From NCBI GenBank assembly GCA_964036315.1, contig OZ038509.1:30917504-30981503 (forward strand): a DNA stretch of 64,000 nucleotides. The letters run 5' to 3'. The DNA comes from Acanthosepion esculentum. Its lineage: Eukaryota; Mollusca; Cephalopoda; Sepiida; Sepiidae. Shown here piece after piece: positions 57,941 through 64,000 of the stretch (position 1 is the stretch's first letter; each line of letters opens with the position of its first letter). Under the pieces are notes generated by a model. It was not told the origin of the DNA, ran no database searches, and saw nothing but the letters and a program-made list of their open reading frames with translations. The position numbers and the translations under genes are program-made.

Positions 57941-58589
57941 TTTTGAAAATTATCATGAAAACTGAAAATGGCGGAGAAATACGTGTTAGTCAAGTCAAAA
58001 CATTAAGGATTTCAATGCGATATATCTTTTTCTTCGAAAAGATTGCACAAATTGCCACATACTTTAGTGTTGCATGCTGTTTTTGCAGAAAGAAAAAAAA
58101 AATTTCCTCCCCACTCATCGAACTCATCTCGATCCAAGTGTCACTCAGTGAAATGGATTGAATATAACCCCTCTCCATGCTCCACACAATGTAATGGATT
58201 CAACAAATTGCAATAAAAGCGTTTGACTTTTCCTGTCTGGGGCTGGATCAACCGAGGCTTTCTTATCTGTCTTCGAGCAGAGCGCAACTAAAAATAAACA
58301 GTTACCAGCAGCAGCCCCTCCTTCAATGGCACTACCGACGCCAGCGTAAACCTTGGTGCTGCGTAGACTGGGCAATTTTTGGAGCTATCCCAGGTGCACG
58401 CAGTTGGGCTTCCTACTTTCGGTTAAACCGACCTTGTGTCACATCTCATCACCGTAAAGGGCCTAGTAAATAAGAACCTTGCAACGCTGGGTGTGAGTAC
58501 AGCAGACTAATTGTGACTTTCTGAGGAATTGCATCGTTGCGTACACAAATAAAATTGCTTATTGAGTTGATCTATTTTTTTTTTTTTTT
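57941..58589. other. unassigned DNA
   Basis: No coding domain supported. It separates the two copies of the 60-bp segment together with the tandem array that follows. Confidence 0.4.
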
Positions 58590-59560
58590 TTTTTTTTTTA
58601 AGGGAATTTTTCGAGTTACTTAACTAACTTTGAGTAATGAATTGGGATTAATAAATTGTAAAGATTTAAGTTTTATTAATGATAATTTACACATGTTTTA
58701 TGTATTCATCTCAAACAAGGCGATAATACCACTAAGACGAAAGTGGCTACTATGAATGAAAAAGTGAGAAGACTTAAAGAACCTGAGACCTAAATCACTT
58801 GGGGCATTTTTCATGATGCAGATTTTTTTTAAGGTATTTTTTTTTTAGATAATTTTGAGTTGATGATTATGATGATTAATGAATTTGTCACGATTTAAGT
58901 TTTATTAATTATAATTCGCACATAGTATTAGATATTACAAGCGTGCGTGCGCAACAAGCGGAAAGGAAATTGTGTGTGGAAATTTTTCTTTCTTTCTGAT
59001 GTGACGAATGAAAATTAACAGTTTACTGGTAAACAATTAAAGTATTGTTTTTACTGCAAGTATGTTAATCAGGACAATGTGGATTTCATCAAAGTATATA
59101 TTTTTCTTCCCAAGCATTGCACTATCGTTGCAAGCAAATAAAATCCCTTGTGAAACTTAAATGTTGTGTTGATTTAATTTTTTGTCAATTAATTTTTCGA
59201 GGTACTTAATTTTGAGTTATGAGATGATTAATACATTGTGACGATTTAAGTTTTATCAATCATTTTGTACAGGATTTTGGCATTAGACAGTAGAACGATA
59301 TATTACGAGGGTACCTGCGTGAATAGGAAATAGTGATTTTTTTTTCTTTGGGGGTGGGGGTAACGAACGAAATTTAACAGTTAAGGGGAGGTAACTTTTA
59401 CAGGTATCTAATTTTAAGTTATGACTCGTGATTTATATAGTGTTACGATATATTTAAGTGTTATTCATTATAATTCGTTTGACATTTAGACACTGTGTGT
59501 GCAGAAAGGGAATAGTGAGGAAAATTATTTTTTTATTGGAGAACAAAAATTAACAGTTTT
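58590..59560. repeat. degenerate tandem array, about four units of 200-220 bp
   Basis: The core GATTTAAGTTTTAT(T/C)AAT recurs near 58,663, 58,893 and 59,241, with a weaker TATTTAAGTGTTATTCAT near 59,450. Each is preceded by a TTTGAGTTA(T/C)-like block (TTAAGTTATGA in the last) and followed, in the later units, by GGAAA(T)...T-run...GAA(A/T)(A/T)TTAACAGTTT. Spacing is irregular (about 230, 350 and 210 bp) because of indels. Confidence 0.65.
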
Positions 59561-60072
59561 CAAATCACACAAATATTTTTCTTGTTTTGACAAATAAAAT
59601 AGAAATTATCTTACACAAAATAATGTCAGCTATTTTCGTATAGTGTCCCGATATACTGACTCTTCTTTTTTTAGTGAATGAATAAAAATCAGATTAAAAC
59701 CTCTTCCTTTGTCCAAGAAATATATACACCAGATCTGAAGACTGAACAGAGAAGGATTTGACTGTGTAAGCGAACAATCAAAATATCATTTTTTTTTTTT
59801 AAAGTGACCTTTATCTTTTTGCTTGTAAATAAGTCAGGATGAATAACTGCAAATGGAATGATTGTATCATGGTAATTTGGGTAATTGTACAAATCGTTGC
59901 AAAATCTGGAAGTGCCTATACAGCTGCTGAAGAAACTATTGCACGTGTTAATAAGAGATCTATTTTATAGACAATATGGATTGAACTTATCACCTCCGGG
60001 TAATTTAAAAACTAATGCTTTTGTGGTGGTTATCATCACCATCCCACACATACATACATACATACAGATCAT
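59561..60072. other. unassigned DNA with the second 60-bp copy
   Basis: The 59,879-59,945 segment duplicates 57,875-57,940. A short CATACATACATA run lies at about 60,046-60,063. No gene supported. Confidence 0.45.
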
Positions 60073-61259
60073 ACGACAAGCATTCATTGGCTAATCTCCT
60101 CAAAACTAGCTTGCTGATTGGTCAATGCCGACCAATCAGATCGCCTGCACGCGAGGAATATTTCCCGCGCACTACCCTTATATAAATAAAACACGAGTGT
60201 GCCTTTTCTCTCAAGGCTCTCTCCTGCAGTTAGAGATTTGTTTAAACCTTGTCCTTACTAGACCTGACAAAACCGTCTTTATCGCCTTTATGGAAATTAC
60301 CTTTTTGTTTCTGCAAAGTCCTTTTTAGTTAAGTTCTGATTTATTTTGCCTTTTACGTTCTGTTTTCCTATTATTTGAAAACTTTCCAAGATTTTTTTTT
60401 TCACTTTTTTGTTTTTTTTGCATTACCATTCTTTGTCCTTTTATTTTTTGTATTTATTCTATTATTAGTTTTAAATTTTACGTTAAAGTTTCCCTTTTTG
60501 AGTTATTAGTTTTCGTTTTTGATTGTCTATACCCCACTCCCAGAATTTAATTGTTTATTTTTCTACGTGTTAATATTTCTTTTGTCGTAAGAGTTTATTT
60601 TTCTTTTACTACGTGTTACGTGTTAATTCGTTCTCTTATTTTTTTTCCCTTTTTAATATCTGTTAAGTTTTCTGTGTTTTAATTGTTTAATTTTTCTGTG
60701 TTCATATTTGTCCTAACTGTTTGTGTCTAACTTCTTCGTTTTCTATATTCGTTTATTGGCAAACCTTTAATTTTTAGCGGCCATATTGGATTTCTTTGTT
60801 TAGTTAATACGTATTGTTTCTTATTTGTGTTTGTAGCCTGTCCTTTTTACGTTAATATTTAGTTTTAAAAAAAGATTTTTATTGTTTACCTTATTTTGTG
60901 TAATTTATTCGGGTCTTCGTTCCTATAACGTTTTTTGTGTGTGTGTTTTTCATTTGAACTGTTTTAATTTTGTTTGTTTGTTCACAAGTTTTTCTTTACT
61001 GGATTGCTTATTTATTTACCGTATTTAATTATTTTTGTTGTTGTTTGAAAGATATTTTGTGACTATCGTCTTAAATTTGTTTTCGCTTCTTGGCGAACTT
61101 TGTTTATTAACCTTTTTTGCTGTTTCATTTCTTTTACGCCTATAGGCGTCCCTTGTCCTAACCACCCCTCCTCTTCCATTCTCGTCTTATATTTTTTTTT
61201 AAAGTGGGGGGAAAAAAAACTCCGAAAATTCCGTCCTTTCTAATTAAAAAAAGAAAACA
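60073..61259 (+). promoter_or_regulatory. Tx1-like LINE 5' UTR with promoter
   Basis: GCATTCATTGGCTAATC, GATTGGTCAATG, and GACCAATCAGATCGC give multiple ATTGG/CCAAT boxes at 60,080-60,145. CCTTATATAAATAAAACACG at about 60,177 is a TATA-like box, with likely start about 30 bp downstream in pyrimidine-rich sequence (CCTTTTCTCTCAAGGCTCTC). A long T-rich leader to 61,259 has no open frame. The module also occurs at 45,263. LINEs need an internal or upstream promoter carried with the copy. Confidence 0.6.
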
Positions 61260-62390
61260 ATGCTGGCCGACTATAGAAGGTCTATTAAAAAGCATTTATT
61301 TTCAATCAAAAAACACCCGCCTGACAAAGACAGCACAGACGAGTACCCAGTTTTGCTGAGCACATCCCGAGATAATGAAGAAGCAAACAAAACAACTAAA
61401 AGTATGGAGGCCAAAAATGGCCAAAATGTAAAGTCCAAAAATATGGTAGCCAATAATGGCCAAATCAAGGAAAAAATAATGTTGAGGTCGGGGATTCGCC
61501 CTCCTGTTGGAAGTCCCGCGCAAAGTGTGTAATCAATATTGCGGCGTTTTTGGAGCGAGATAAGAGTTACGCACACCTTGTCGTAGAAGGTGGACTCTTA
61601 GAAGAACCCCAAGAACTAAGAAAAATTGACAAAAGAATTGTGTCGGTTTTCGTCGTGGACAAGACACAGTGGTGAAAGCACTGGAGTCCCTGGGGTTTAA
61701 GCCACTCAGAATTGTGAAGGGAGCCGGCTATCTTATGTGGAACGTATTGCTTACCCACGCCAGAAGACTGTATGGACGCTTCCAGTCGTGATTTAATCAC
61801 TAAAGACTTAATATTGCGTACTGGCAAGCGAAGGACCAGAGTGGCAATATACGAGGTCCCTCCTTAGTTTATCGGGGAACACGTCGCTGCGTTTCTCTCC
61901 CAGTATGGCGAGATACTGGGTGCTTCCTGCGATAGCCTGAACGGGGGATGGAGTTTCGAAATATTATTGGATCGTAAAGCCTTCCTCTCCATCCCCAACT
62001 GTCTGGAAGTAAGGAGCCTGAGGCTGCCAGTCAGTGTGACCGGTCACAAGCCGGTATGTTGGAAGTGTGGAGAGACTGGGCACCTCTCCTCTTCCTGCCC
62101 AGAGAAGAAGGCCTCTGGAAGTCAGGCTACAGTTGACCCCCCCTCTGACCGCGTCTTTACCTACCGCCTCGCCTGTAATGGGCATGCCAGCTTCCGGGAC
62201 CGGGTCGCTGAAACCTCCGGTTGGGTCAAGTACAAAGCCCCCATTCCCTGAAGAGCCTTTGCCCACTGCTAGTGCAGTTGTGGAGAAGGTGGGGAATGGA
62301 AGGTTGCTGGTAAGACCAGAGGGAAGCGCCAGACAGCGGGGCCTCAATTCCATGAAGCCCCAAGGACGAAAGGCCCACTGTCAACGTTAA
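61260..62390 (+). pseudogene. Tx1-like LINE ORF1 with CCHC zinc knuckle
   Basis: ORF1 proteins bind LINE RNA. The ATG at 61,260 opens a Lys-rich frame (to 61,532) after which the frame shifts. A middle part reads YAHLVVEGGLLEEPQELRKI, then RVAIYEVPP and HVAAFLSQYGEILGA (an RRM-like fold, inferred), then FEILLDRKAFLSIPNCLEVR. A zinc knuckle CWKCGETGHLSSSC lies at about 62,058-62,099. The frame containing it ends at 62,249. Stops near 61,530, 61,674 and 61,867 break the ORF. A Pro/Ser-rich stretch at 62,488-62,754 may be its tail or a linker. Confidence 0.8.
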
Positions 62391-62779
62391 GGGCGATGCC
62401 CCGGTCTCTGATTTGACATTAAAAGAGGAACAAAAAAATACGACCTGGGTTTATAGAAAACTGAAAAGATAAAACAGCTGAAAGAAGTTGGACAAGCAGA
62501 AGCAGTCTCAGACCAAAAAAGTTACTCCCACAACGTCATCTGCCTTGTCCTCACCTGCAACTCAGAAACATTTTTCTCCTCAGAAACTTTCTACCCCTCT
62601 CTTATCACCTGTTAAAACTCTTCCCGTCAGTAGAGATCCCAGCCCTTACAAACAAAAATCCACATCTAACCCTCATCATACTCTCAGTCCTCCCCCCATT
62701 AAAAACCCTGAAATCCGCCTCCCGCTCCAAAAAGACAAAGAAGTCCAACACTAGTTAAAAAATAAAAGGAAAAAACCCA

Positions 62780-64000
62780 AAAGCACATATACTACTCGGA
62801 GGAGGATATCTGCAGAATTTCTCCGGCCTAGACTGAAAGAGCCAGAAATTCCGGAAATCGTATAAAAGATTTAAAGTATCTTCTGTCCAATACATGTTTT
62901 GTTCAGGAGATCCATTTCTTATCTCACAACCATGAGGACATTCTGTCTAGGGGGTTCGTCCTCTATTCAGCATGTTTTGATGGACACTCGAGGAGTGTTT
63001 CCTGCTTGGTGAGCAAGTCTCTGGATGCGGTGTGTGCTCTTGTCTTCGCGGATCCGGTGGGCAGGCTTTGCGTGCTGGATGTTACCATAAAGGATAAGGC
63101 TCTTCGTCTCGTTGGGGTTTATGCGCCCAATGATCATAGGCAGCAATTTCCTTACCGGGTGATACCACCTCGGCCTGGTACTCCACCTATGCTGATGACG
63201 TTTCGGTTCTGGTGTCGATCAGAGCCGAGATTAACGAATTCAGCAAAGAAATCAAAGGATATGAAATGGTGACAGGGGCCAAGATCAACTGCGATAAGTC
63301 TGTTAGCTTGCGGTTGGGTTCATGGAAGGGAGTTTCTCTTGGGTCTTTCCTCTGGTCGGACTGGCCGGTCAAGATACTCGGTGTCTGGTTCGGTCCCGAC
63401 CTCCTGTTGGAAATGAATTCGTCGGATGTGTGGGAGAAGGCTGAGCTCATAGTTCGTCTGTGGACTGAGGAATCTTTTCTTGAAGGGAAGGGCGGAAGTA
63501 TGGCCTCCCACATCTACCTGGTTCTCCTTTACCGACTCTCCGTGCTTCCACTTCCGTCTGACACTTTATTGGCGTTCGTAAGGCTCTTGTTCTCCTTCTT
63601 GTGGGGAGGCAAGGCCGCCATGGTTAGTCGCGAGATCTTTTACCTCCATCCCTCTGATGTCGGTTTGGGTATGCCTTGCGTTGAGATTCGTCGACATACG
63701 CTTCGCATCACTTATCTAGACCTGATGTGTATGCAGTTGGATGAGAACGGCAAATTCTGGAGGAAGACGCACGTAGACAATTTCCATCATTAAGAAGCGT
63801 GCGCTTGTGCGAGGAGGAGGCCGGCCGTACTCCTCGAGCCGAGGGCTCCTTCTATCGCGAATGTCGGCTTGCTCTCAAGCAACTCTTACGGGCGAAGGAT
63901 GGCCTCGCCGACGTCCAGCCGTTGTCCCGTAAGACATTATATCAGGTGTTAGCTAGGGGGAACGTTCAAGATACTTTGATAGGTGAGCTCGGTCTGACGA
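62780..64000 (+). pseudogene. Tx1-like LINE ORF2, internally deleted, running off the window
   Basis: Endonuclease: CFVQEIHFLSHN near 62,893, LYSACFDGHSRSVSCLVSKS near 62,960-63,015, ALVFADPVGRLCVLDVTIKD and LVGVYAPNDH ending at about 63,138. The next readable block is already the RT active site, YSTYADDVSVLVS at about 63,180-63,215, so the rest of the endonuclease and the RT fingers (over 1 kb in related elements) are missing. RT then continues in one frame (63,212-63,793): GAKINCDKSVSLRLGSWKG, WPVKILGVWFGPDLLLE, LVLLYRLSVLPLP, LGMPCVEIRRHTLRITYLDL. It ends in a stop at 63,791, with C-terminal traces (LARGNVQDTLIGELGLT) to the window end. Confidence 0.85.

Overview
The window is animal nuclear DNA and I find no convincing host gene in it. 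AT-rich sequence with long (TA)n, (TG)n and (TTC)n microsatellites surrounds a dense, layered deposit of transposable elements: Penelope-like elements (PLEs), Gypsy and BEL/Pao LTR retrotransposons, two kinds of LINE, Tc1/mariner and hAT remnants, and tRNA-derived SINE pieces. The mix of families, a Tx1-like LINE with a CCHC ORF1, and short SINE-like motifs (TGGCACAAGGCC) suggest a mollusc, most likely a cephalopod such as an octopus. That is inference from family resemblance, not a database match.

Layout. 0.5-2 kb: decayed Jockey-like LINE (minus). 3-3.8 kb: a perfect 140-bp-arm palindrome, microsatellites and a folded-back PLE tail. 3.8-8.4 kb: Gypsy-1 (plus), lacking its 5' LTR and carrying a 270-bp solo LTR with a 5-bp target duplication inside its integrase. 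8.5-17.5 kb: mostly unassigned DNA with a Tc1 fragment, a small PLE endonuclease remnant (12.6-13.2 kb) and microsatellites. 17.5-19 kb: a second PLE family. 19.8-29.7 kb: a cluster of three copies of a third PLE family, two in tandem on the minus strand and one inverted against them. A nearly intact Gypsy-2 (23.4-27.6 kb, target duplication CCAGT) sits inside the second copy. 29.8-30.2 kb: 113-bp inverted arms around a TA-rich core. 31.5-34 kb: mariner and Tc1 remnants. 36-39.6 kb: Tx1-like LINE pieces and a 248-bp tandem repeat. 39.8-43.6 kb: three Jockey-like LINE 3' ends and a hAT fragment. 44.5 kb: SINE. 45.9-57.9 kb: a decayed relative of Gypsy-2 (Gypsy-3), split by a complete BEL/Pao element (49.5-57.6 kb, target duplication GTTT). 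58.6-59.6 kb: degenerate tandem repeats. 60.1 kb to the right edge: a Tx1-like LINE with promoter, ORF1 and an internally deleted ORF2, running out of the window.

The genes act as selfish replication modules, not as a pathway: Gag packaging proteins, proteases, reverse transcriptases, RNase H, integrases, GIY-YIG or APE endonucleases and DDE transposases. Nesting gives a relative history: Gypsy-2 is younger than its PLE host, BEL is younger than Gypsy-3, and the solo LTR is younger than Gypsy-1. Two features recur: PLE 3' ends abut (TA)n tracts, and perfect or near-perfect inverted repeats with short spacers are common.
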